In this document: one piece after another, positions 1 to 10,003 of the stretch
How the letters are laid out: the number at the start of each line of letters is the position of its first letter
Numbering within the stretch: the stretch's first letter is position 1
Assembly: GCA_023375785.1 (NCBI GenBank)
Contig: SZWC01000100.1
Coordinates: 254,631-318,630, forward strand
DNA: 64,000 bases
Source: Penium margaritaceum
Lineage: Eukaryota > Streptophyta > Zygnematophyceae > Desmidiales > Peniaceae
Reading direction: 5' to 3'
Notes under the pieces: generated by a model
The model's database searches: none
The model's input: only the letters and a program-made list of their open reading frames with translations
Told to the model about the DNA's origin: nothing
Translations under genes and position numbers: made by a program

Positions 1-620
1 ATGTGTCATGCACCCCAAACTTAATCAGGCATACACTTCACCTTCAAGAGTACTAACGCCTTAGCATTACATCTCAAGAAGAGCTCAAGTCGTCAATACG
101 CAAGAGAGCATCAAGCAAGGGTTGATTGATCAGCATGCAAGACAAGTCCTTTTATAGCTGTCTGTCCAGTCCTAGAACTCAAAAGCACATTCCTGGGAAG
201 TGGCCTGAACCAGCCACGTCACCAATAGACTTGCACTGTGAGCTTGACACATAAGCATCCAAGTGTCAAGGTGACAGACCAACCATGTAGCGTCCAAGAA
301 ACTACGGACTTTCTTTCTTGGAAGCTTCCACAACAAACAAGATATGCATGGGGCCAGGATCGAAATCATGACCTCTCACTTGGCCAAATCAACAAAATGG
401 CCAGGGAAACCACTCACCCACATGGTGTACTCAAAGGTCATATCTCACAAGAGACAGAGCATAGTTGAGTCACACTACAACGGATCTAGGGGTCATACCT
501 CCACAAGGGGCAGAGCATTCCTGATCCGTCCTACAACACTGAACAAGGGGCAGAAACATTTAACACTCCTCTGCAACAGGGAGGAAAATTGTCTGTCCAA
601 CAAGAGTTGGAAGGGAGGTG
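1..620 (-). mobile_element. LTR-like fragment, unassigned
   Basis: No gene is visible. Read on the minus strand the stretch resembles a retroelement LTR: a TATAAAAG box is followed by text ending in TCTTGCATGC, and upstream lie short direct repeats around TCTGCCCCTTGT. The layout (repeated AAGCTTCC-type words, then the TATA box, then CTTGCATGC) is loosely like the LTR of the Copia element at 38581. No clear TG...CA ends or partner LTR lie in the window, so family and limits are uncertain. It could also be ordinary non-coding flank. Confidence 0.3.
149..156 (-). promoter_or_regulatory. Possible TATA box of LTR-like fragment
   Basis: The plus-strand CTTTTATA reads TATAAAAG on the minus strand. 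Its position inside an LTR-like stretch suggests a retroelement promoter, but no transcript start can be shown. Confidence 0.3.
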
Positions 621-1039
621 ATGAACTGACACATTGTTCGAATCCATTGCTGCCACCATGCGTGTTGAAGGATGCGGTGCCAGAGAAGGGGACCAGTACG
701 GAGGAAGGAGAGATGAGCTAGGTTGGTGATAGCAGTCTGGTATTCAGGGGTTCATGGTCTTCTGAGGTAGTCGGACTCATATCTTCCGAGAAGAAGTAAT
801 GCACCATTGAATTTTCCAAACCACCATATTTGGGCCAATGCGAGAAGGTTGTCCGACCAGGTAATGACATTGGAACCATCATTGGCAAGAACTGGAGCTC
901 TCGAGGTAAGTTACTGGCGCTGCCTCCGAGACATGGCGATAGATGTAGGTGATAGCAGGTTTATGGGTGGAGCAAGATAGCTTAATCTGGACGCTGAGGC
1001 CAGCCACATGCGCTGTGGATGTTCCAGGGTGGGTGCAGG

Positions 1040-1640
1040 TGGTCACGGAACGGGCGATGCGACCGGGCGGATCCTTGTGCCGAGTTGAGGATGATGCGGG
1101 AGCAGAGAAACGGATGAGGGCGGAGGAGCGACTGATGGCTGGGTGGTTGCAAGGGCGGAACCACGTGCACTGCAGAAGTTTCGGCGTGGGCGCAGGTTGT
1201 TGCGAAGCAGGCGATGCGACCGGGTGGATCCTTGTGCCGAGCGGGGAACAATGTAGGAAGCAGAGGAACAATTGATGAAAGAGTGGGTGCAAGGGCGAAA
1301 CCTCGTACGCTGCAAAGTAGAGGAGTAGAATGCGGCAAGGGAAAGGCAATTGTCAATGCGTCGTGAGAAAACTTCAGCTGGCATGGGTGCACGCTGCTAG
1401 CTCATGCAGATCATTGTGTTGGCAACAGATGCTGATGATTGTGTATGGAGGCGGCAGCTGATGACAATGAAGTGGGTGCATGGGAAAAACCACGTGCGCT
1501 GCGGAAGTTTCGGCATGGGTGCAGGTCGTTGCGAATAGGCGATGTGACCGGGCGGATCTTTGTACCAAGCGGAGAGCGACGCGGAAGGCGGAGAAACCAA
1601 TAATGACTTGAGTGGAGGCAGGGACAAAACCACGTGCGCT
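1040..1640 (-). repeat. Degenerate tandem units of about 156 bp inside LARD-1
   Basis: The word GGCGATGCGACCGGG(C/T)GGATC recurs near 1053, 1209 and 1530, and GGGCGAAACCACGTGCGCTGC-like text recurs near 1155, 1288, 1480 and 1625. The spacing of about 156-160 bp implies a degenerate internal tandem repeat. The same units appear inverted in the sister element near 10960-11560. Confidence 0.5.
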
Positions 1641-2602
1641 GCGGAGTGATGCTGATGATGATGAAGCAGGAGCTGATCAAAGGCGGTTTGAAGTAGGCAG
1701 AGGAAGCTGGAATGACGCTGATGTGAGGATGGTCTAAAGGAAATGATGAGCGGAAGATGAGAAGAGTGTGCAGAAACGGATGGCAAAGAGGCTGAGGATG
1801 ACAATGGAGTAGCAGGAGCAATAGAGAAGCAATATCAGCAGCTGGATGCTGGAGTGATAAAGGAGGCGGAGGACGGGGTGATGAAGGAAGCGACAGTGGG
1901 CATGGACGAGGCAACCAATTCCTTAGTTGTCAGGAGAGTGACGGCTAGTTCCCCAGTTGGCCCGAGATAGATGGGCAGGAAGGCTGGTGGTGTCCGGTAT
2001 CCTGTTAACAAGAGGAAGTCGGCTGCAAAAGGGCAAGTTGTGAGGTAGGCAGTGATGCCGGTCCGTGGATCAGGAGAGTGACGGCTTGTTCCCTAGATGG
2101 CCCAAGACCGATGGGCAGGAAGACTGGTGGTGTCCGATATCCTGGTGGCAGAAGGCAACCTGCTGCCGCTGACGACAAGCAGAGGAGGTGATGCGAGACG
2201 ATGCAAGCTGATGCAGATGGAGCAGATGGAGCAGATGAAGAGAATGAGGAAAGTGGCGGCGCTTGTGGAGGCTAAGAGGATGACAGGTAGCGGGCGGCGA
2301 GCGGCAGGAAGCTTCCAAGAAGATGACGACAGGCGGCGACTTGAGAGCTGCTTGTGACTGTTGTTGATGAGTTCCTGATTTGTTGACCACGGGCACAAGA
2401 TGGGTGCAGGGTTTGATGAGGAGAAAGTCGCCATTCCAACGTGAGGAGAAATCCAGGCAAAGCTGCAGAGGTGAGCTGCTAACGAAGCTGAGGGGTGCAA
2501 AGTGGTGGTGGCGGTGGCAGACAAATACTGGAGGGACGAGTACAGCAGTGGCAGCGATGAAGCGATGAATGGATTACAGGGCACCATGGGATTTTGCCGG
2601 AT

Positions 2603-2614
2603 GCTCTGATACCA
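2603..2614 (-). other. Primer binding site of LARD-1 (tRNA-iMet 3' end)
   Basis: GCTCTGATACCA on the plus strand is TGGTATCAGAGC on the minus strand, the standard plant Ty1/copia site complementary to the 3' end of initiator tRNA-Met. It abuts the inferred LTR edge, which fixes orientation. Confidence 0.8.
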
Positions 2615-3232
2615 TGGCAAAAGAATGTAAGAGTGGAGACAGCAACAGCAAAAGCAGGTAGAAGTATCGGAACATGCACGAGTATGTCAGCTAGCTGACG
2701 GAGGCAAGTCCCAAGGAGTTAGTCGCAGGACTTTGCCAGACGGCGAGACACTGAAGATGTGGAGTAGATGACAACTGGTGAAAGAGAGCGAGAGCAAGGG
2801 GAGTGATGGGTCGGCAGGGACTGAGCAAAGGAGCGAGAGTGATGGAGCGAAGAGATCATGCTGTGAGTGACTGGCAAAGGCGAGATGGGCGAGGTGCAAG
2901 CAGATCGAGGACACGGCGGCGAGGCCGCGGAACCAAAGGGGATCACGATGGGAAACGCTGTTCTCGTTAAACATGGAGGGAATGAACGTCCTCACTATAT
3001 ACAGTCAGAACAGGACAAAATAGGGAAGAAACGGCTTCTTATGCGCTAGCCAGACGCGCTTGTGATTTGTGTCGCTTATTAGGGGATCACTCAGTCAGTT
3101 GCCCGTTTGGTTGGTTGAGGCTAACAATGGATAGTGTTGATCACCGAGTTGGTTTGGACCGAAGGTGAACCGATGTTCGATAGTTTTGGTTTTCTGCGGG
3201 TGTTATGGGCTAGTTGGATTCTTATTCTGACA
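2615..3232 (-). repeat. 5' LTR of LARD-1
   Basis: On the minus strand the LTR starts TGTCAGAATA at 3232 and ends at the primer site, about 618 bp. Blocks such as CCTTTGGTTCCGCGGC, GGCTAGC...AAGAAGCCGTT and GAGGA(C/T)GTTCATTCCCT match the LTR at 9352-9991. A TATATAG word on the minus strand at 2995-3001 lies just before the GAGGACGTTC block and may be its TATA box. Confidence 0.7.
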
Positions 3233-3595
3233 GCTCGAAGTGCCTTTCTTTGATTGACAAGTCAAAGGGCAGCTCACCCTGGTCCAGGGGACCTCCGTGG
3301 TTGCTTTCTCTAGGGCCTTGAGGTCTATGGAGCCAGTTGGAGCTGAACACGGACCACCGGCGGTGGAGTATCCCGTCACCCCGGACAGATACCAGATTCC
3401 AGCCGCAGCACTACCCGAAGTTTGGGTAGGACTAACTTTCTAAACTCTCAACCAAATCGAGCAACGGAAGACTCCAAATTGCATGGCAAAATCCACAGAG
3501 TCCAAATCTGCAATCTGATCTGACAGCCAACCACTCTCTACTGGTCCAACCAGGAAAACGGCAAACAGCATCCATGGCAGGGGCACTTCTTAACA
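3233..3595 (-). repeat. LTR portion of Copia-C
   Basis: About 363 bp collinear with the first half of the LTR at 43434-44158. It stops exactly where the TGTCAG end of LARD-1 begins, which supports insertion of LARD-1 into this LTR. Confidence 0.65.
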
Positions 3596-3714
3596 ATCTC
3601 CCCCATGCACCTTCCATGCCCAATGCCTCATGCTCATTGTTAATCGTCCGCTCCTCCACCTTCAAGCCCTTTACAGATTGTCAACCCAAGACGGTAAGGC
3701 TGACGACGTGTCGT

Positions 3715-3838
3715 TCCTAAGGCTGTGCCTTGGTCAAGAAATCTGCAAGCATGTGCTTTGTCCTGCAATGTTGCAGCTCAACCTGTCCTTTCTTCACCAT
3801 GTCGTGCGCGTAGTGGTAGTGCATGTTGATGTCGAAGG
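3715..3838 (-). mobile_element. RNase H C-terminal region of Copia-C
   Basis: The minus-strand translation shows the typical copia RNase H tail: a HYHYARD block, a QVELQHCRT-like block and a LADFLTKA block. This signature precedes the polypurine tract in Ty1/copia elements. Fossil fragment. Confidence 0.7.
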
Positions 3839-3841
3839 TGA

Positions 3842-6800
3842 AAACCAGAGAAAGGTGGAGCAAGCCAGATAATGGTGGAGCAAGCCAAAGAACGGTGGAG
3901 CAAGCCAGATAAAGGTGGAGTAAGCCAGAGAACTATGGAGCAAGCCAGAGAACGGCGCAGCAAGCCAGAGAACGGTGGACTAAGCCAGAGAACAATGGAG
4001 CAAGCCAGAGAACACTGGAGCAACCAATAGAAGAGTGGAGCAAGCCAGGGAAATTGGAGCAAGCTAGAGAACAGTGGAGCAAGCCAAAGAACAGTGGAGA
4101 AAGACACAGAACGGTGGAGCAAGCCAGAGAAAGGTGGAGCGAGCCAGAGAACGATGGAGCAAGCCAGAAAACGGTGGAGCAATCCAAAGAATGGTGGAGC
4201 AAGCCAGAGAATGGTGGAGCAAACCAGACAAAGGTAGAGCAAGCCAGAGAATGACGGAGCAAGCAAGAGACAGGTAAAGCAAGCCAGAGAATGGTGGAGC
4301 AAGTCAGAGAACGGTGGAGCAAGCCAGCTAATGGTGGAGTAAGCGACAGAACGGTGGAGCACGCCAACAAAGGTGGAGCAAGCTAGAGAACGGTGGACCA
4401 AGCCTGAGAACAGTGGAGAAAATCAGAGAAAGGTGGAGCAAGCCAGAGCAAGGTGGAGCAAGCCAGCAAACGGTGGAGCACGCAAGAGAACGGTGGAGCA
4501 TGCCAGAGAAAGATGGAGCAAGCCAGAGAACGGTGGAGCAAGGTAAGGAACGGTGGACCAAGCCTAAGAACGGTGGAGCAAGGCAAAAAACGGTGGAGCA
4601 AGACAGAGAAAGGTTGACAAACCAAAGAACGATGGAGCAACCAGAAAACAATGGAGCAAGCCAGAGAACAGTGGAGCAAGCCAGAGATAGGTGAAGCAAG
4701 CCAGAGAATGGTGGAGCAAGCCAGAAATGGTGGAGCAAGCAAGAGAATGGTGCAGCAAGCCAGACAACGGTGGAGCAAGCCAGAGAACGGTGGAGTAAGC
4801 CAAAGAATAGTGGAGCAAGACACAGAACGGTGGAGCAAGCCAGAAAAGGTGGAGCGAGCCAGAGAACAATGGAGCAAGACAGAGAACGGTGGAGCAATCC
4901 AAAGAATGGTGGGGCAAGCCAGAGAATGGTGGAGCAAGTCAGACAAAGGTAGAGCAAGCCAGAAAATGGTGGAGCAAGCAAGAGACAGGCAAAGCAAGAC
5001 AGAGAACGGTAGAGCAAGTCAGAGAACGGTGGAGCAAGCCAGCTAATGGTGGAGTAGGCGAGAGAACGGTGGAGCAAGCCAACAAAGGTGGAGCAAGCAA
5101 GAGATCGGTCGAGCAAGCCTGAGAACAGTGGAGACAATCAGAGAAAGGTGGAGCAAGCCAGAGAAAGGTGGAGCAAGCCAGCAAAGAGTGGAGCACACAA
5201 GAGAACGGTGGAGCATGCCAGAGAAAGATGGAGCAAGCCAGAGAACGATGAGCAAGGTAAGGAACGGTGGACCAAGCCTGAGAACGGTGGAGCAAGGCAA
5301 AAAACAGTGGAGCAAGACAGAGAAAGGTGGAAAAAGCAAAAGAACGATGGAGCAACCAGAAAACAATGGAGCAAGCCAAAGAACAGTGGTGCAAGCCAGA
5401 GAATGGTGAAGCAAGCCAGAGAATGGTGGAGCAAGCCAGAAATGGTGGAGCAAGCAAGAGAATGGTGGAGCAAGCCAGACAACGGTGGAGCCAGCCAGAG
5501 AACGGTGGAGTAAGCCAGAGAACGGTGGAGCAAGCCAAAGAACAGTGGACCAAACCAGAGAACGATGATGCAAGATAGAGAACGTTGGAGCAAGCCAGAG
5601 AATGGTGGAGCAAGCTAGAGAACAGTGTAGCAAGCCAGACAATTGTAGAGCAAGCCAGAGAACAGTGGAGAAAACCAGAGAATGGTGGATTAAGCCAAAG
5701 AACGGTGGAGCAAGTTAAACAACGGTGGAGTAAGCTACTGGACAGTGGAGTAAGGCAGATAACGGTGGAGCGAGCAAGAGAACACTGGAGCAAGCCAGAG
5801 AGAGGTGGAGGAAGCCAGGGAAAGGTGGAGCAAGGATGAGAAAGTTTAAGCAAACCAGAGAGCAGTAGAGCAGGCCAGAGAACAATGGAGCAAGCCAGAT
5901 AACGGTGGAGCAATCTAGAGAATGGTGGAGCAAGCCAGAGAATGGTGGAGCACGCCAGAGAACAGTGGAGCACGCAAGAGAATGGTGGTGCATGCCAGAG
6001 AACAATGGAGTAAGCTGGAGAACAATGGAGCAAGCCAGAGAAAGGTGGAGCAAGCCAGATAATGGTGGAGCAAGCCAGAGAAAGGCGGAGCAAGCCAGAG
6101 AAAAGTGGAGCAAGCCAGAGAAATGTTATGCATGAAAGAGAAGGGTGGAGGAAGCAAGAGAAATGTGGAGCAAGCCAGAGACCGGTAGAGCAAGCCAGAG
6201 AATGGTGGAGCAAACCAGAGGAAGGTGGAGCAATCCATAGAACGGTGGAGCAAGCCAGGGAACGGTGGAGCAAGCCTGAGAACGGTGGAGCAAGCCAGAT
6301 AAAAATAAAGCAAGCCAGAGAACAGTGGATAAAGCAAGAGAACAGCGGAGCAAGCTAGGGAAATTTGGAGCAAGCCATACAACGATGGAGCAAGCCAGAG
6401 AACAGAGGAGCAAGCCAGAGAACGGTGAAACAAGCCACAGAGAGTGAAGCAAGCCAGAGAACGGTTGTGCAAGCCAGGACCAGTGCAGCAAGTGAGAGAA
6501 AGGTGGAGCAAGCCAGAGAATGGAGGAGCAAGCCAAAGAACGGTGCAGCATGCCCGAGAAAGAAGGAGCAAACCAGCAAAGAGTGGAGCAAGCTAGAAAT
6601 TGGTGGGAAAATCCAGAGAACGGTGGAGCAAGCCAAAGAACGGTGGAGCAAGTCAAGAAACGGTGGAGCTTGCCAGAGAAGAGTGGAGCAAGCCAGAGAA
6701 CAGATGAGCAAGTAAGAGAATGGCAGAGCAAGCCAGAAGATGGTGGAGGTAGCAAAAGAATGGTGGAGCAGGCCAGACAAAGGTGGAGCAAGCCAGATAA

Positions 6801-9346
6801 TAGTAGAGCTAGCCAGAAAACGGTGGAGCAAACCAGAGAATGGTTGAGCAAGCCAGAGAACGGTGGAGCAAGCCAAAGAATGGTGGTGCAAGTTAGAGAT
6901 CAGTGGAGGAAACCTGAGAACGGTGGAGCAAGTCAGAGAACGGTGGAGTGAGCCAGCCAGTTGTAGCTTAAGCCAGATAACGGTAGAGCAAGCCAGACAA
7001 CGGTGGAGCAAGCCAGAGTTAGGTGGAGCAAGTTGAATAACGGTGGAGCAGGCCAGAGAACAGTTGAGAAAACCAGAGAACAGTGGAGCAAGCCAGAGAA
7101 AGGCAGAGCCAGCCATAGAACGGTCAAGCAAGCCAGAAAACAGTGGAGAAAGTCAGAGAGTGGCGGAGCAAGCCAGAGAAAAGTGGAGCCAGATAAAGGT
7201 GGTGCAAGCCAGAGAGCGGTGAAGCAAGCCTGAAAACAGTGGAGCAAGCCAGAGAAAGGTAAAACAAGCTAGAGAAAGGTCGAGCAAGCGAAAGAAAAGG
7301 TGGAGCAAGCCAGAGAACAGAGGAGCAAGCAAAAGAAACGTGGATCAAACAAGAGAAGAACAGAGCACGCAAGAAAATGGTGGAGAAAGCCAGATAACAG
7401 TATAGCAAGGCAGAGAATGGTAGAGAGAACAAAGAAAGGTGGAGCAAGCCAGATAACGGTGGAGGAAGCCAAAGAACGGTGTAGAAAGACAGAGAAGGGT
7501 GGAGCAAGCCAGGGAAAGGTGGAGCAAGCCAGAGAGAGGTGCATAAAACCAAAGAAAGATGGAGCAAGCCAGAGAAAGGTGGAGCAAGCCCAAGAATGCT
7601 GGAGCAAAGCAAAGAAAGGTGGAGCAAGCCAGAGAGAGGTGGAGCAGGCCAGAGAAAGGTGGAGCAAGCCAGAGAACGGTGGCGGAAGCCAAAAAAAGAT
7701 GGAGCAAGTCAGAGAACGTTTGAGCAAGCCAGAGAACAATGGAGCAAGCCAGAGAACAATGGAACAAACCAGAGAACGAGGAAGCAATCCAGAAAACAGT
7801 GGAGCAAGCAAGGGAACAGTGGAGCAAGCCAAGGAAAGGTGGAGCAAGCCAGAGAACGGTGGGGCAATCCAGGGAACGGTGGAGCAAGCCTGAGAACGTT
7901 GGACCAAGCCACAGAAAGGTGGAGCAAGCCAGAGAACAGTAGAGCAAACCAGAGAGAGGTGTAGCAATCCAGATAAAGGTGGAGCAAGCCAAAGAGAGGT
8001 GGAGCAAGGCAGAGATGAACGGAGAAGCCAAAGAAAGGTAGAACAAGACAGGGAAAGGTGGAGCAAGCCATAGAAAGGTGCAGCAAGCCAGAGAATGGTA
8101 GAGGAAGCCACGGAAAGGTGGAGCAAGCCAGAGAACGGTGGAGCAAGTCAGTGAACGGTGGAGCAAGCCAGAGAAAGGTGGAGAAGTCACAGAATGGTGG
8201 AGCAAGCCACAGAATAGTGGAGCAAGCCAGAGAACAGTGGAGCAAGCCAGAGATCGATTGAGCAAGCCAGAGAACAGTGGAGAAAGCAAGAGAACTGTGG
8301 AGCAAGCCAGGGAAGGTGGAGCAAGCCAGAGAACGGTGGAAGAAGCCAGAGAACGATGGAGCAAACCAGAAAACGGTGGAGCAATCCAGAGAACGGTGGA
8401 GTAAGCCAGAGAACAGTGGAGCAAGCCAGAGAACGGTGGAGCAACCCAGCAAATGGTGGAGCAAGCCAGAGAATGGTGGAGCAAGCCAGAGAAATGTGGC
8501 GTCAGGCAAAGAACAGTGGAGCAAGCCTGAGAAAGGTGGAGGAAGCCAGAGGAAGGTGGAGCAATCAAAATAACAGTGGAGCAAGAGACAGAAAGGTGGA
8601 TCAAGCCAGAGAACGGTAGAGCAAGCAAGAAAACAGTGGAGCAAGCCAGAGAATGGTAGAGCAAGCCAGAGAACGGTACAACAAGCCAGAGAAAGATGGA
8701 GCAAGCCAGAGGAACGTGAAGCAAGCAAGAGAAAGGTGGAGCAAGCCACAGAATAGTTAAGCAAGCCGGGAGAGGAGGAGCAAGCCAGAGAACGGTGGAG
8801 CAAGCTAGAGAACGGTGGAGCAAGCCAGAGAGTGGTGGAGCAAGCAAGTGAAAGTAAGAGCAAGCCAGAGAGAGGTGGAGCACGCCAGAGAAAGGTGGAG
8901 AAAGACAGAGAATGGTGGAGCTAGCCAAAGAAAGGCAAAGCAATCCAGAGAAAGGTGAAGCAAGCGAGAGAAAGGTGGAGCAAGCCAGAGACCGGTGGAG
9001 GAAGCCAGAGAAAGGTTGAGCAAGCGAGAGAACGGTGGAGCAAGCCTGAGAGCGGTGGAGCAAGCCAGAGAAAGATGGAGCAAGCCAGAAAAAGGGGGCG
9101 CAAGCCAGAGAATGGTGGAGCAAGCCAGAGGACGGTGGAACAAGTCAGAGAACGAAGGAGCAATCCAGAGAGCAGTGGAGCAAGCAAACAAACAGTGGAG
9201 CAAGCCAGGAAGAGGTGGAGCAAGCCAGAGAACGGTGGAGCAACCCAGAGAACGGTGGAGCAAGCCTGAGAACGGTGGACAAAGCCAGAGAACTTTGGAG
9301 CAAGCCAATGAACAGTGGTGCAAGCTAGAGAACAGTGAAGCAAACC
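3842..9346 (+). repeat. Sat20 array, left part
   Basis: Tandem array of a degenerate 20-bp unit, consensus GGTGGAGCAAGCCAGAGAAC, about 275 copies. Frequent variants are GAAC or GAAA before GGTGG, and AATGGTGG. Most of this block carries GAACGG; the GAAAGG type clusters near 7440-7700. The plus strand is about 80% purine. The unit has no stop codon in most registers and its length is not a multiple of three, so all three plus frames give the same 20-residue charged repeat and the minus frames give a leucine-rich one. No gene is inferred. Confidence 0.95.
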
Positions 9347-9351
9347 AGAGG
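9347..9351. other. Left target-site duplication of LARD-2
   Basis: AGAGG directly precedes the TGTCAG end of the LTR and matches AGAGG at 12920-12924 exactly. Confidence 0.85.
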
Positions 9352-9991
9352 TGTCAGAATACAACGAAGATGACCACAACAAGGCCGTGGTATCTCAGTG
9401 CGGTGTTCTTATGAATACTCTCAATAAAGGTTTAGCTTCGGCAAGAACTACCTTGGTGACAGCTCCGAAGAAGCCGTCAACGGTCAATGACCGACCAACG
9501 GCCACTTGACCAAGTAATCCTCTCATTAAGTGACACCTCTCACCCGCTTCTGGCTAGCAGAAAGAAGCCGTTGTCTTGCTCATTTATTCTGTTCTGCCTT
9601 CTATACCGAGGATGTTCATTCCCTTGAGTTAACCAGATCAATTCTGCTCATCCTGTTCTCCTTTGGTTCCGCGGCTTCACCGCCGTGTTCTCGCTCTGCT
9701 CACTCCTTGCTCCTACAACCTTCACTCACCATTCCTAGCTCACCCTTCACTTTGTTGCTCTCAACCTTCTGCCCAAACTCAGCACATCACTTGCTTCGCT
9801 CTGGTGTTCTCTCACTGCCCTCTGTCTACCTCAGAGGTCCAGTGCCTCGGCTCCCTCTTGGCCTTGCAACTCACTCCTTGGGATCGCACTCACCTTTCTG
9901 CTCTCGTCACTTTCCTCACACTTTCCTGCATACCTCATTGCTCCTGCTTGCTTCTGCCTCTACCATCGTCGCTGACTGCATTATTCTGACA
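9352..9991 (+). repeat. 5' LTR of LARD-2
   Basis: Begins TGTCAGAATA and ends TATTCTGACA, a 10-bp inverted terminal repeat, followed at once by the primer site. An AATAAAGG word near 9423 lies early in the LTR. CTATACCGAGGATG near 9601 occupies the place of the TATA-like word in the LARD-1 LTR. Confidence 0.85.
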
Positions 9992-10003
9992 TGGTATCAG
10001 AGC
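9992..10003 (+). other. Primer binding site of LARD-2
   Basis: TGGTATCAGAGC, complementary to the 3' end of initiator tRNA-Met, directly follows the LTR. Confidence 0.9.

Larger units (their letters stand above)
620..3232 (-). mobile_element. LARD-1: non-autonomous LTR retroelement, partial
   Basis: This is a minus-strand relative of the element at 9352-12919. Seen directly: a 5' LTR at 2615-3232, the primer site TGGTATCAGAGC on the minus strand next to it, and an internal region sharing words with 9992-12279, such as GGCGGATCCTTGTGCCGA and GGTGGTGTCCGATATCCTG (inverted). No gag-pol domain is recognisable, so it fits the class of large retrotransposon derivatives that depend on another element's proteins. 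The 3' LTR is not seen; the lower boundary near 620 is approximate. It interrupts the LTR of a Copia fragment whose remainder starts at 3233, so it is the younger of the two. Confidence 0.6.
3233..3840 (-). mobile_element. Copia-C: 3' fragment of a Ty1/copia element
   Basis: Reading the minus strand from high to low coordinates: a copia RNase H tail, a polypurine tract (about 3598-3606), then an LTR starting TGTTAAG at 3595. The LTR is alignable with that of Copia-B: both contain a run like AAAGTTAG...CCCGAAGTT(T/C)GGGT, then GGAATCTGGTA and a CTTGACT(T/C) block. It is a broken fossil: one end meets the 20-bp satellite, and the other stops where LARD-1 begins. It is therefore a diverged member of the Copia-B family. 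Confidence 0.7.

Noticed and set aside
3432-3665. 77-codon minus-strand open frame as a host gene
   Set aside because: It spans the polypurine tract and LTR of Copia-C, so it is retroelement non-coding sequence.
4939-9123. Long minus-strand open frames (444 and 592 codons) reading as leucine-rich, membrane-like proteins
   Set aside because: The text is a direct translation of the 20-bp unit in every frame, with no start context, no non-repeat domain and the same peptide in all frames.
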